Shown here one piece after another: positions 33,174-44,501 of a DNA stretch of 64,000 nt. The DNA comes from Paraescarpia echinospica. Its lineage: Eukaryota > Annelida > Polychaeta > Sabellida > Siboglinidae. Below the pieces are notes generated by a model. The model saw only the letters and a list, made by a program, of their open reading frames with translations, searched no databases and was not told the DNA's origin. The position numbers were made by a program, and so were the translations under genes. The DNA lies in NCBI GenBank assembly GCA_020002185.1, contig CM034533.1, positions 49,433,771 through 49,497,770 of the forward strand, written 5' to 3'. Position 1 is the stretch's first letter; the number at the start of each line of letters is the position of its first letter.

Positions 33174-34779
33174 ACACGTGGCCTGCGACCGGGAATCGGC
33201 CCCTGTATACGAACGATATTTTGTCAATGTTTTATTATTTTCGTTACACGAGACTGCGCAACGTGAGCCCACTGAGCGAGACGTGATCTACGCAGCGAGG
33301 TCAATTAAAAGAGAGATAAGTCCTCTTTACTGACTCTGCAGACTCCGGGATAATATAATGTAATGTCAGTTAATATTATCTTTAATCGTTTTAAATTATT
33401 ATCTTTTCTAGTTCTTTCTCTACAAGCTGGTTTTTTTCTCGTTCTCTTCTCCTTTTTCCTTCTCTCAAATTACAATATCTGTAAAGCTGACGTAAACACA
33501 TGACAGCATTACGTCGACTTCTGCATAATGTTAAACTGTATTTTCTACTTTGATTCAGTGATTACATGCAAGTGTTATTGCAGTGCCATCAGAGATATTG
33601 GGAATATTATCAATGTATCTGGTGACATTCCTAGCTAGTTAGGCTGTTACTACATGCTGAACAATCAATCTACTTAAACTGCTCTATCTAAATTGCAAAT
33701 GACTTGTTGTACTCTCGACTTTCAGTTTCTCTGTGGACTGTTTTCTAGTGATTTTAGTAACATAATATTTAGTGTTAATGTGTTCCTAGAAATATTAGCT
33801 CCAGCTCCTTGTGCACTGATGCACATCCCGTTAAACTGAAACTGTAATTTATTATTGTTTTCTTATGAAAATATATATTTTATAATTTTCTTTGAGTTGA
33901 ATGCTAGTCATGTTGTTTTGTATATTTGTTAGCTGAAATAGTTGTACAGCTAATATATAAAAACGTATGTATTTAATTTATATAATTTAATAATATATTT
34001 TTCTCTTTTTTATTGTCAGAAAAATGGATTGACAAATATGATGTATAAATTTGAAATGAAAGCACTGTGTTAGTTATTGCACAATATGTAAATAGGGTAG
34101 CTTCTTCGCAGAATCTTTGTTTTTGTGTGAAATGTAAACCTGTATTAATATTACTATATATACACAGAAATAACTTTCAAGTATGTATATGTATGTGTGT
34201 GATTATATGTGTATAATTAAATCTTATCATATCACAGTAATAATGGTTAATGAAGCAAAATGCTTAACCTTGTATTGCACTATGTTTTACTGCTGTACTT
34301 TATATAAACAAAAACTTTAGCTTCTCACTGAATTTATCTTAATACATGTATTCGTTCTGTTGCTGTGAAATGCATTAGTACGTTACTACGAATACTCAGG
34401 TAATATATATGTGGCTTGTAAAACCGTTTTAATACTGTATGCTCTACACCTCTCCCATGACAAGATCTTCTTGCATTCATTATGCAAATCATTCTTATGT
34501 TATGTTATTTTTTATATATATACCAAACTACAAGATGTCTATCTCAAACTGTTTTCACATTTACATGTTTAATCAATCTCACATTTACGTTCAGTGCATT
34601 ACGTCTATAAAACTTACGACAGGCAATGCGATAAATATATTTCATTATCGGTATATGCATATATCACAATTTGTTGAACATTCATTCACACATACAAATA
34701 TAATAACAAATACATATAATAAATACCAAATTATATAAAGGCATCACATTAGACGATACGTTCCTCTCTTTTTTAGGAG
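33174..34779 (+). other. AT-rich spacer, probably within a LINE
   Basis: About 1.6 kb of very AT-rich sequence between the ORF1 fragment and ORF2 of the LINE at 34780. I see no coding sequence; weak open frames are low-complexity. It may be the inter-ORF region of that LINE or inserted sequence. Confidence 0.55.
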
Positions 34780-37700
34780 GTATTAATAACAATGACTTAA
34801 TTAACATCTTAGACACAAATGATGTTGAAAATTATGAACCTCAACTAATACGTCGGTCATCATATTATGACTTTTATAAGTTTAGCAAACTTACACAGAT
34901 AAACACTACGCGTTTTAGTATCTTAAGCACTAACATTCAATCAATAAATTCTAAATTTAACGAACTGGAAGCTTTTGTAGAAGAGCTAAGTAGTAACAAT
35001 TTTAAATTTAATGTCATCTGCTTACAAGAAACTTGGAAATCAGAAAACGATGACCTATCACAATTTTCCTTACATGGTTATGACTGTTTAGCTTAAGGTA
35101 AGACGTGCAGTAACAAAGGAGTGCTAATAATATATGTCGACAACAAATATAGATCAGAGGTTATAATAAATGTAAACATGTACGAAGACTGGGAAGGGAT
35201 GATAGTCCAAATAAATGGTGGTAATCTATCTAAGAGCATAACCATTGGAAACATATATATACCTCCACGAACTTCTAATGATAACTTAAATGCTTTTATA
35301 AATGAATTTACTTCTATAATATCATCAGTGGAAAACAACTGTAATAACAATCTCATTATCACAGGAGATTTTAATATAAATTTGCTTAAATTAAATGAAA
35401 ATGATGCATATAGTAACTTTTTTGACACCATAATATTACACAGCCTTTACCCGCAAATTACTCTTCCTACTAGATTTACTAGAACAAATGGTACTTTAAT
35501 AGATAATTTCTTTTGTAAACTTAATAAATCTATATTGGAGAGTACTGCAGGGATTTTAATCAAAAAAAATTCTGATCATCAGCCGTATTTTATATTCATC
35601 AACGTCTCATTAAAGACTGAATCTCCACCTAAATATGTTAAAATAAATATACTAAATGAAGAGGCAATGCATCAAGTTAAACACGAAATAAAATCAAATG
35701 AGATACACAATAAGCTAAATAAAACTATAAATGCAGACACAAATTTAAATTATGATATAAGCTACGAAGAAATTATACGGGCAAAAAATAAGCATATGCA
35801 AACTAAGCTGGTGAAATTTAATAAATATAAACATAAAAGATCAACGTGGATTACACAAGGATTGCTAAAATCTATTCAATATCGAGACAAACTCTATAAA
35901 CAATTAAAATTGACACAACCAAATTCGACAAGCTATGAAGCTATTAATATTAACCTAAAAACTTATAATACGATATTAAAGAAAAATATTCGTGCAGCCA
36001 AACAAGTGCATTTTGAACAAAGATTTAATCGATTTAAATATGATATAAAAAATACCTGGAAATTTATTAATGAATTTCTTTCAAAAAATCGTACAAACCG
36101 TAGATTACCATTATTTTTTTTATAGAAAATGGTACAAAAATAACTGATAAAAAGGTTATTGCAAACAAATTTAATAATTATTTTACAAATATAGGTCAGA
36201 CCATCGCACAAGGTATTAAATATAAAGGTAACAAAAACTATAGTTATTATTTAAACAAAAACGTTAATTCTGTATTTACGTTTCAGAGTGTTGATGAAGA
36301 GACTATTAGGAAAACTATTAATAATCTTCCCACAAAAAACAGCTCTGGATTTGATGGCATTTCATCAAAATTGCTCAAGATAATTGAGCCTGCAATTATA
36401 AAATCATTAAAGCTGTTAATAAACCAAGTTTTAAAATCCGGGATATTCCCAGACAAACTAAAAATTGCAAAAGTTATTCCTATATTTAAGAAAGACGATC
36501 CATCTTTATTTGAAAATTACAGACCAATTTCCCTTCTTCCCACAATTTCTAAAGTGTTAGAGAAATTAATTTTTATTCAATTATATTCATATTTCAATGA
36601 TATGAAGCTTTTATTTGATAATCAGTATGGTTTCAGAGCAAAATATTCAACGGAATTTGCTGCGCTTGAGCTAATAGATAGAATTATAATTCTGGATAAT
36701 AATGATGAACCAATTAATGTATTTCTCGACCTTTCTAAGGCGTTTGATACTATTGACCATAACATTTTACTTAACAAATTAACTTACTATGGCCTAAATG
36801 GTTCAACTTTGCAGTTATTCAGAAGTTACTTACAAAACAGGAAACAATACACTGAATTTGAACAAATAAATTCAGACATCTTACCTATAACAATCGGCGT
36901 CCCACAAGGTTCAATCCTTGGACCACTATTATTTATCATTTACATAAATGATTTCTCACAAGCTAGTCAATTATTTAATTTCGTCATGTACGCTGATGAC
37001 ACCACATTATCTAGCTCTTTAAAATGTTTTAACAACAACAACAACACACGCAACAAAAGTACAGAATCCTTAATAAATGAAGAACTTTTTAAAGTTAATG
37101 AATGGCTAAACATAAATAAATTATCTTTAAATAAAAGCAAATCAAAATACATGATTTTTCATATGCCTAATAAACGCACGCAGACTCTTACGCTTAAAAT
37201 AGATAATATAAATATTGAAAGAGTAGATGAATTTAACTTTCTAGGATTGACTTTAGACACTAACCTAAATTGGAAAAAACACACTGAGAAAATTTCAAAT
37301 AAGTGCTCCAAAACAATTGGCATAATAAACAGATTAAAAGTATTGTTATATAACACATTAATATTATCTCATATCAATTATTGTACCATGGTTTGGGGAT
37401 ACCAAATAAATAGAATAAAAAAAATATAAAAAAAGCTGTGCGAATAATAACCTTAAACAAATACAACTCACACACGGAACCACTTTTAAAAAAACTTAAA
37501 CTACTAAAAGTAGAAGACATATTAAAGTTACATGAATTAAAATTTTACTTTAAATACATCCATAAAATGTTACCTCCTTATTTACTTAACTGGCAAATTA
37601 TCCCAAGTGTAAACATACATAATTATAATACTCGTGAAAAAAATTATATACATACTTTTAGAACTAAGCATGAATTTGCAATGAAATGTCTCAAATACAG

Positions 37701-37812
37701 CCTACCACATGCTATAAATGACACCCCCGATATAATCAAAGACAAAATATATACTCACAGTTTGCGAGGCTTCTCATTTTATATAAAAAACATATTTGTT
37801 ACACAAATATAA
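34780..37812 (+). pseudogene. Non-LTR retrotransposon ORF2 (endonuclease plus reverse transcriptase)
   Basis: The endonuclease blocks are LSTNIQSINSKFNEL, VICLQETW, GNIYIPPR, IITGDFNINLLKLN and NSDHQPYF. The reverse-transcriptase blocks are NYRPISLLPTISKVLEKL, NQYGFRAKYSTEF, FLDLSKAFDTIDHNIL, GVPQGSILGPLLFIIYINDF, catalytic MYADDTTLS and INYCTMVWGY. The C-terminal part resumes at 37438 and stops at 37812. Defects: a stop (TAA 35094-35096), a frameshift in a T-run near 36115, and another near 37425. All main domains are present, so it was full-length for ORF2. It is extremely AT-rich compared with its surroundings. Confidence 0.93.
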
Positions 37813-38281
37813 TGATTCATGCACTCTATCAAATTGCTACGCATGTCAACAGAACCATTAAATACAATACATTTGATGCTAGCTTCAGGCAACCAGCACA
37901 CATACAAACTTACATTCTCACATTAAACAAGCACTCCCAAAAAAACATACATGAGATAGACACCTTGTAAAATGACCACATAAATTATCACGTAAATAGG
38001 GTGGCTCCTATGATAGCGACAATTGTGTCTTAATAGGAGTCACCGACCCCGATTGAATAAGCTATATGATTAATATCTATGGTACACCAATACTATAATA
38101 GCTGAACATGCGTGTGTATGTATTTTCCGAATAGTATGTTGAACATACAATGATATACGTTTATGTATGTCTGCATAATGTTTATATTTGTTGTTTATTA
38201 CAGCATAAGTGATGTTAAAAAACCAATTAATTGTGTACCTATATGGGGTCAAATAAACGTTATGTTATGTTATGTTATGTT
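37813..38281 (+). mobile_element. 3' UTR and (GTTAT)n tail of the LINE
   Basis: Non-coding 3' region ending GGGGTCAAATAAACGTTATG followed by repeated TTATG units to about 38281. A short-repeat 3' tail of this type is a normal LINE terminus. It fixes the orientation and 3' end of the element. Confidence 0.8.
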
Positions 38282-38284
38282 AGA

Positions 38285-39030
38285 CCTTGTTTTGAACTTG
38301 CGCATATGTAATGTAATTCCATCATTTGATCATCAACAATAACATCATTAAACTATAAACTGCTACGCGCAGTAATTTTGTACGCGAGGTGAGTTGGTTA
38401 TACAGGTAGTGATTTGGTTAGCCATTGTTTTGAACTTGCGCGCTTGAATATAATTCCATCATGTGACGTCATGATACAGTGACATCATTAAACTATAAAC
38501 TGCTACGCGCAGTAATTTTGTACGCGAGGTGAGTTGGTTATACAGGTAGTGCTTTGGTTAGCCATTGTTTTGAGCTTTCGCGCTTGAATATAATTTCATC
38601 ATGTGACGTCATGATACAGTGACATCATTAAACTATAAACTGCTACGCGCAGTAATTTTGTACACGAGGTGAGTTGGTTATACAGGTAGTGTTTTGGTTA
38701 GCCATTGTTTTGAGCTTTCGCGCTTGAATATAATTTCATCATGTGACGTCATGATACAGTGACATCATTAAACTATAAACTGCTACGCGCAGTAATTTTT
38801 TACGCGAGGTGAGTTGGTTATACAGGTAGTGATTTGGTTAGCCATTGTTTTGAACTCGCGCATTTGAATATAATTCCATCATGTGACGTCATGGTCAGTG
38901 ACGTCATGGTACGCGCAGTAATTATGTATGCGATGTGAGTTGGTCAAGCAGGTAGTGATTTGGTTAGACCTTGTTTTGAACTTGCGCATATGTAATGTAA
39001 TTCCATCATTTGATCATCAACAGTGAGTTC
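38285..39030 (+). repeat. 140-bp satellite with donor-like and CRE-like motifs
   Basis: Five to six tandem copies of a 140-bp unit (starts near 38287, 38426, 38566, 38706, 38846 and a partial near 38970). Each has a TTGTTTTGAACTTGCGC start, most have ATGTGACGTCATG (a palindromic TGACGTCA, the cAMP-response-element core), and each has TACGCGAG|GTGAGTTGG, a perfect donor-like sequence. The last copy is diverged (GATGTGAGT). The array directly follows the LINE tail and its last partial copy matches the first, so the LINE may have inserted in it. Confidence 0.88.
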
Positions 39031-39154
39031 AAATTCCCCTGTAAAATCTCATTCTAGAAGTTTCTTTGATTCTTTTGTCAACACACTTCAAAACCGACAC
39101 TACTGGGTGCTACTGTCGCCTGGAGACGTATCTGGACATGTTTGTTTGTTGCGG

Positions 39155-39500
39155 ATGCGAACGCGCTCGCGTCCTGTATAACATCAAAGCTATCATTGTG
39201 ATTTGGTTAGCCGTCCTTTGTAAGAACTTTATTAGAAAATTCAATCACGACCTTCAGAGTAAAATCATCGTTCACTACACTACAGGCCTATCACGCTATA
39301 AGCAAACTGGAAGTATGAACTGGTAACCAAGGCTCTATGTGTTGGAAGAACATCCGTGTATTTGTCTCGTGTTAAGCCATAGGGAATTATAAAACAGTTA
39401 CTTATCTATTAAAACACTCAAACTGCCAGCTATTTATGTAGGATTTTGGTCAATCCCTTTGACCTGTAACATTATCTAACATACGACATTTGTACTTACC
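39155..39500. repeat. 340-bp direct repeat, copy 1
   Basis: From GCGCTCGCGTCCTGTATAAC to ACGACATTTGTACTTACCAG. A second copy with a few per cent difference lies at 40080-40420 in the same orientation, 922 bp away. This could be a local duplication or a pair of long terminal repeats. I see no LTR-type TG...CA ends or protease/polymerase motifs between them. Confidence 0.85.
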
Positions 39501-39613
39501 AGACTTTGTATTAACATCGACATAGTTAATAGTTAATACTCTTTTGTGAGAAGGTGGTTGACTCTGAAAAGAACCGTTTAAATATTGTAGTAGAAATTCA
39601 TTAACGGGACCTT

Positions 39614-39851
39614 GCCATCAAAGAGGCGACCAATTCCGATAGCCACCGACATCACCAAAAAGGCCGTCACCTGCAGTCTCTCCGTCGCCACCAGCAGCAG
39701 CTTCTCCATTGCAACAAGATTCACTTGTACCACCAACTGATGTGTCGGTGCAAGAAATGTGAAGTATGGCTCCAATGCTCCGAAAACAGCACCCAAGGGC
39801 GCAAAGAAGTCCGTCAAGTCAGCAAAATCAGCCACAAATCGGGCAAAATAA
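39614..39851 (-). CDS. Candidate coding exon of unknown function
   Basis: An open frame follows a plausible acceptor (TTTTATTCGTAG at 39852) and encodes YFARFVADFADLTDFFAPLG, AVFGALEPYFTFLAPTHQLV, VQVNLVAMEKLLLVATERL and VTAFLVMSVAIGIGRLFDGK. It reads like amphipathic and hydrophobic helices with normal codon composition, which is why I keep it. The donor could be GGCAAG|GTCCCG at 39614, which is weak; otherwise the frame stops at 39578. I do not recognise the family. It lies between the two 340-bp direct repeats. The opposite frame is also partly open, so this may be chance. Confidence 0.3.
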
Positions 39852-40079
39852 CTACGAATAAAATAAGGCGCCTGGTAATGTGTGTAATTTCTTTATATAG
39901 CAGTTCGATAGAACATAAAGGTCACGTGGGCGTGCCGAAAGATTATGGATTGTAGTATAGTACGTTAAGGTCACGTGGGCGTGCCGAAAGATCACTGACT
40001 TCAGAGTGCAAACAACACATGCGCAGTCGGTAGATTAGAAAATTCAAAAGCGCGGACTGCAAAGTAAAACTAGCTTTCA

Positions 40080-40420
40080 AGCGCTCGCGTCCTGTATAAC
40101 GTCAAAGCTATCATTGTGATTTGGTTAGGCATCCTTTGTAAGAAATTTATTAGAAAATTCAATCACGACCTTCAGAGTAAAACATCGTTCATCACACTAC
40201 AGTCATATCACGCTATAATCAAACTGGTAGTATGAACTGGTAACCAAGGCTCTATGTGTTGGAAGAACATCCGTGTATTTGTCTCGTGTTAAGCCATAGG
40301 GAATTATAAAACAGTTACTTATCTGTTAAAACACTCAAACTGCCAGCTATTGATGTAGGATTTTGGTCAATCCCTTTGACCTGTAACATTATCTAACATA
40401 CGACATTTATACTTACCAGC
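40080..40420. repeat. 340-bp direct repeat, copy 2
   Basis: Second copy of 39155-39500. Between the copies, a 48-bp-spaced pair of GGTCACGTGGGCGTGCCGAA lies at about 39921 and 39969. 40421-40990 shows no gene or recognisable repeat. Confidence 0.85.
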
Positions 40421-40991
40421 CGTATCTCACTTGAGCGTCGCTTGAAAACTGAGTCCAAACTGGTTCCAAACTATTTTGGAGTGGTGTTCCCTGTTCAAGT
40501 CTCATCTGTGTTTCTTCTGCATCTAGAGATCAACAGTATTGTTTCAACCTTTTATCATGCTACGATTCTTAACCCACACGTATGTACATATGTAAAGAAG
40601 TAAACACAATCAACGCGCTATGCGTGATGCGCTATGTCAACTCTTCGACCTTGACATCAAACTTATCGAGTAAAGAATTGGTTGCAAACCTCTTTTTCGA
40701 AACAGACGCGTAACATGGTGAAGCGTTATGATCAACAGTATATGACCATAATAATCTCCCAGATAGGATATACCAGTATTTATATAGTTTACCATATTAA
40801 GGGTCAAGTGTATAAAGACCCATTAGAGCGTTTTTGATCTGTTTTCATACTGTAGTATTTAAATTCGTGCTTGTTCGGTAAACCTTTCAAACAATATTCT
40901 ATCATAAAAGCCCTAACCTGTAACGGTAACCGAAAATGGACCTATAGAGATATACATACATAGATTCTCTTCAGTCCACCGAATACACAGG

Positions 40992-41281
<290 letters not shown>

Positions 41282-41312
41282 AATCATCGTTAAACAATAC
41301 ATGTTGCAGACA

Positions 41313-41711
41313 CATACCTGTCAAGTTCTGTGAAACAAAACCGTCGTCATAAATTATCAGTAAAAACCATAACCTTTACACATAAATGCCGATTGATGCA
41401 CGCAATAAAAACAAGTTTGTAAGTACAAGTGCCCTATGCCACACATGGCGCACACGGGATCTGTAAGTTCGCGCCTGCGCATAACACTCAAATGCGTGGG
41501 TGAATGCTCGTACCGGGGCATTGCACGAATTGTACAGGAATTCTACCAGGCGAATTTACCGACTAAAATATAATGAACGCGATAAATTCGTAAAAAATGC
41601 ATCTCAAAACACAAGCGTAAAACCGTATGGTTTTCCTACTACGCCTGTAGTTTTAATTTGATCAATAAAACCGTAGTGGCTACGGCTAAACCGTAGTACT
41701 TGACAGGTATG
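41313..41711. mobile_element. TIR-bearing repeat (CATACCTGTCAAGT ends), copy 1
   Basis: A 399-bp non-coding element bounded by CATACCTGTCAAGT and its complement (ACTTGACAGGTATG). It contains CGCGCCTGCGCATAA, ACGAATTGTACAGGAATTCT and a terminal hairpin-forming ACCGTAGTGGCTACGGCTAA. CAGACA precedes the left end and follows the right end, a possible 6-bp target duplication. Copy 2 is at 43020-43561. The transposon family is unknown to me. Confidence 0.65.
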
Positions 41712-41735
41712 CAGACAATCTCCCATAAGAAACAA

Positions 41736-41898
41736 CACAGGCGTATTTAGAGGGGGGCGAGGAGGCGGTCGCCCCCCCTCAGTGAAAGCTACCCCCCTCC
41801 CCAACAGTCGCACGGCAGCTGTCAGCTCATGTGCGCTGGACAGGGCAGTACTCGCCCGTTGTTGCCCCCCCCAATAAAAAACCCTGGATTCGCCACTG
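41736..41898. mobile_element. hAT-type MITE
   Basis: A 163-bp element with termini CACAGGCGTATTTAGAGGGG and, read inward from the right, CAGTGGCGAATCCAGGG. It is flanked by AGAAACAA (41728-41735) and AGAAACAG (41899-41906), an 8-bp duplication with one mismatch. It is G/C-run rich and non-coding. Confidence 0.8.
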
Positions 41899-41977
41899 AG
41901 AAACAGTGCGTTAATTGATACAATCCCGGCTCCCTAGCAGACCTACAACAATGTTAAAACAACTAAAATACGACATA

Positions 41978-42276
41978 TCTTCTTTATTATAAAACAGTTC
42001 GTTCTGTGTTTGTTTGTGCACCCACAACTCCGATAGTTTTTCACGTATCGGACTGAAATTTCAACCCAGCATCCGCCCTCTGTCTGTTGCTGGTTACGTC
42101 AGTTAGACGGGTTAGCGAGTGCGATTTCTAGCAAAATGTTGTCCTAATGACTAGGCCAGTGACCAGTTACAATTTATTAATGCCGGTAGGCTGAAAAGAT
42201 TTGGGATGGGTTTAAGGTGTCTGGTACACATGACTGCCTTTTAAACTCCCCGGGCAACGCCGGGTAACTCAGCTAG
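41978..42276 (+). mobile_element. Non-autonomous Helitron
   Basis: A 299-bp element starting TCTTCTTTATTATAAAACAG and ending with a hairpin (CCCCGGGCAACGCCGGGTAA) about 8 nt before CTAG. It is preceded by A and followed by T, as expected for Helitron insertion between A and T without target duplication. The 5' TC, the TATTATAAAA start with a GTTTGTTTG region, the 3' GC-rich hairpin and the CTAG end together are diagnostic. No Rep/helicase gene is present. Confidence 0.85.
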
Positions 42277-43019
42277 TACACAATATTTCGCTTGCAATTT
42301 TATAATCCGGTCAGTCACTTCTAAAGTCGTTAACCGAAGGGGCGACATGAAAGAAATTATCAAACTGTACATATGTTAGCTCCTATTCAGGTAGTCACGA
42401 CGTCGTGTCCAACGCCGCGACCGCTGTATGCGTATGCCAAGAATGTCTGCGTGGATGGTCATGAACACGCAGTAACTGTGTCACTTAAATATCACATAAT
42501 TGTGCAACACAACGTTGCACTATTATATAACGGCAATATTTTCGATTCCAAGTTGGCGGAAAACATACGGTTGAAGTATGCATATGATTAGAAAAATTAC
42601 GCATAATTAAATGTGCTAATATGCTGGAAGCAATTTTTTATTTGTTACACACAAACGCTAAAATGCACGTTCGTTGTGTACAGCGAACAATAAGTTATTG
42701 ATCAAATTGAGCTACGTGAATTGGAGCCAAGATCGTTGTTTGTATTTGCATTACATACGTGGCTAACCATTTATTATTACTTACAGTTATTCTTGTCGAT
42801 ACCATAGTGTTCGCATAGCGTTTTGTTCAACGAAGTCATTGTTAGATTGCACCTACTGTGTTTTTGATGTGGCAAATTAAGTATACTATATTTTCCAAAC
42901 AGTGATAGTTTGTGCTCAGTGAACGACCTGCACAAATTCATTGGCGAAACCAAGTAACGTTCAGGTTGTCTATATGAATCATCGTTAAACAATAATAAGC
43001 CAATTACATGTTGCAGACA
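42277..43019. other. No gene seen
   Basis: Between the Helitron and the second TIR element. From about 42974 it repeats sequence found at 41279 (GAATCATCGTTAAACAAT, ACATGTTGCAGACA), so the duplication with copy 1 begins slightly before the TIR. Otherwise no coding sequence or repeat is recognised. Confidence 0.6.
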
Positions 43020-43561
43020 CATACCTGTCAAGTCCTGTGAAAAAACAGAGGTCAAGGCAGACAAAAACCATAAATTATCAGTAAAAACCATAATCTTTAC
43101 ACGTAAGTGCCCATTGATCCCATGTAGGTACACACTTAATTGGTTTCTGAACATAATTTATGTAGTAAAAACAACAAATATAAACATTATGTAGGCATAC
43201 ATATACGTATGTCATTATAGGTTCAACATACTCTTGGAAAATACACATGGCGCCCACGGGATATGTAAGTTCGCGTCTGCGCAAAACACGAAAATGCATT
43301 GGTGAATGTTCGCACCGGGGTACTGCACGAATTATACAGGAATTCTACCAGGCCCGGAAAAGAGCGCGAACCATAAGGAAGTTTGATGAGTGTGTCGGTC
43401 GATAAATTTACCGACAAAATATAACGAACGCGATAAATTCGTTAAAAAGTGTATTTCAAAACACAAGCGTAAAACCTATGGTTTTCTACTACGCCCGTAG
43501 TTTTCATTTTATGAATAAAACCGTAGTGACTACGGCTAAACCGTAGTACTTGGCAGGTATG
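43020..43561. mobile_element. TIR-bearing repeat (CATACCTGTCAAGT ends), copy 2
   Basis: A 542-bp relative of the element at 41313, with the same left end and a right end with one change (CTTGGCAGGTATG). It is longer by an internal block near 43100-43240. The left flank is shared with copy 1 and the right flank is not, so copy 2 may have arisen by local duplication rather than independent insertion. Confidence 0.6.
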
Positions 43562-43689
43562 GGTGAGGTAAGGTGAAATGTAATAATAATGTAATAATTT
43601 CTTTGCCTAAGATAAAGTTGATTTGGAGGTGTTTAGCTGTACTAAAAAGCCTCGCTGGCCAAAACCGCCATGGCTGCCCGTGGGGGGTT

Positions 43690-43870
43690 CCTGCCTATAC
43701 TAGCAGTACTGTGGATGTGCCGAAACTTAGGGTCGTTTTTTAGCGAGGCTCCCTAGATCAAGGGTCTGTTTTTCACATGTTCTCCCTAGAACAAGGGCCA
43801 ACATTACACAGAAGTTCACTAGACAAGGGTATCATTTCGAGGAACTCTCCCTAGAACTAGACTAAGTTTT
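43690..43870 (+). repeat. Dispersed repeat, copy 1
   Basis: Contains ACTGTGGATGTGCCGAAAC, GGGTCGTTTTTTAGCGAGGC and TCCCTAGATCAAGGGTCTGT. An inverted copy lies at about 51008-51200. It may be a SINE or MITE family; I found no clear termini. Confidence 0.6.
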
Positions 43871-43899
43871 TATCGCAGCATTCAGAGTCGAGGCTCGAG

Positions 43900-44501
43900 G
43901 CTATATTTGGCGGAGATAGATCGTAGAAATTGGTGGTGCAGAAAAGTTGATAAACAAGTGGAATTACTGATTGATAAGTATTATTCTTGCCTTAATATCA
44001 TTCATAAAGTTGCAATAAACATATATTGAGTAGCAGTTGTGCTTAAAGTTAGTTAGTTATAGTATTTTAGAATACCTTAGTATAGTGAGTGATAATAGGG
44101 TAACTCACTTAGGCTTCGATAATTTGTAAACAAGATTTAACAAACCTGATTATGTGGTAGAATATATAGGAGATAAAGTAACAACCATCAAACTACTTAC
44201 ATAAGATAATATATGTGTAAGCCAGTACTTGCTAGATATTTTGATTAGGTAGCATTGTTGTTAAAATTAAGCAAGGGCGATAGTCAGGCGGCGTAACCTA
44301 AATAAATAAAGCAGCCTAAGTTAACGTAACATAATTGATTGTATTTAAATTAGGTCACTACCGGTAATGTTAGCGTTCGTGTCAGGATAAATAATTGGCT
44401 GTGTAATTGAAATTTGTAACCTAAAGTGTGCTGTAGTACACAGGAAACAGTCTTTATAAAGACTAAGTTAGTTAAGTTATTAAATAAATTCTGATCGGGA
44501 T
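43900..44501 (+). mobile_element. CR1-like element B: 5' UTR
   Basis: AT-rich leader before ORF1. It contains GTACACAGGAAACAGTCTTT with a perfect 16-nt palindrome AGTCTTTATAAAGACT at 44449-44464, also found in element A. The start near 43900 is approximate, taken from similarity with element A. Confidence 0.6.

Noticed and set aside
39155..40420. LTR retrotransposon with 340-bp LTRs
   Set aside because: No TG...CA ends, primer-binding site, polypurine tract or polymerase motifs were seen between the repeats.
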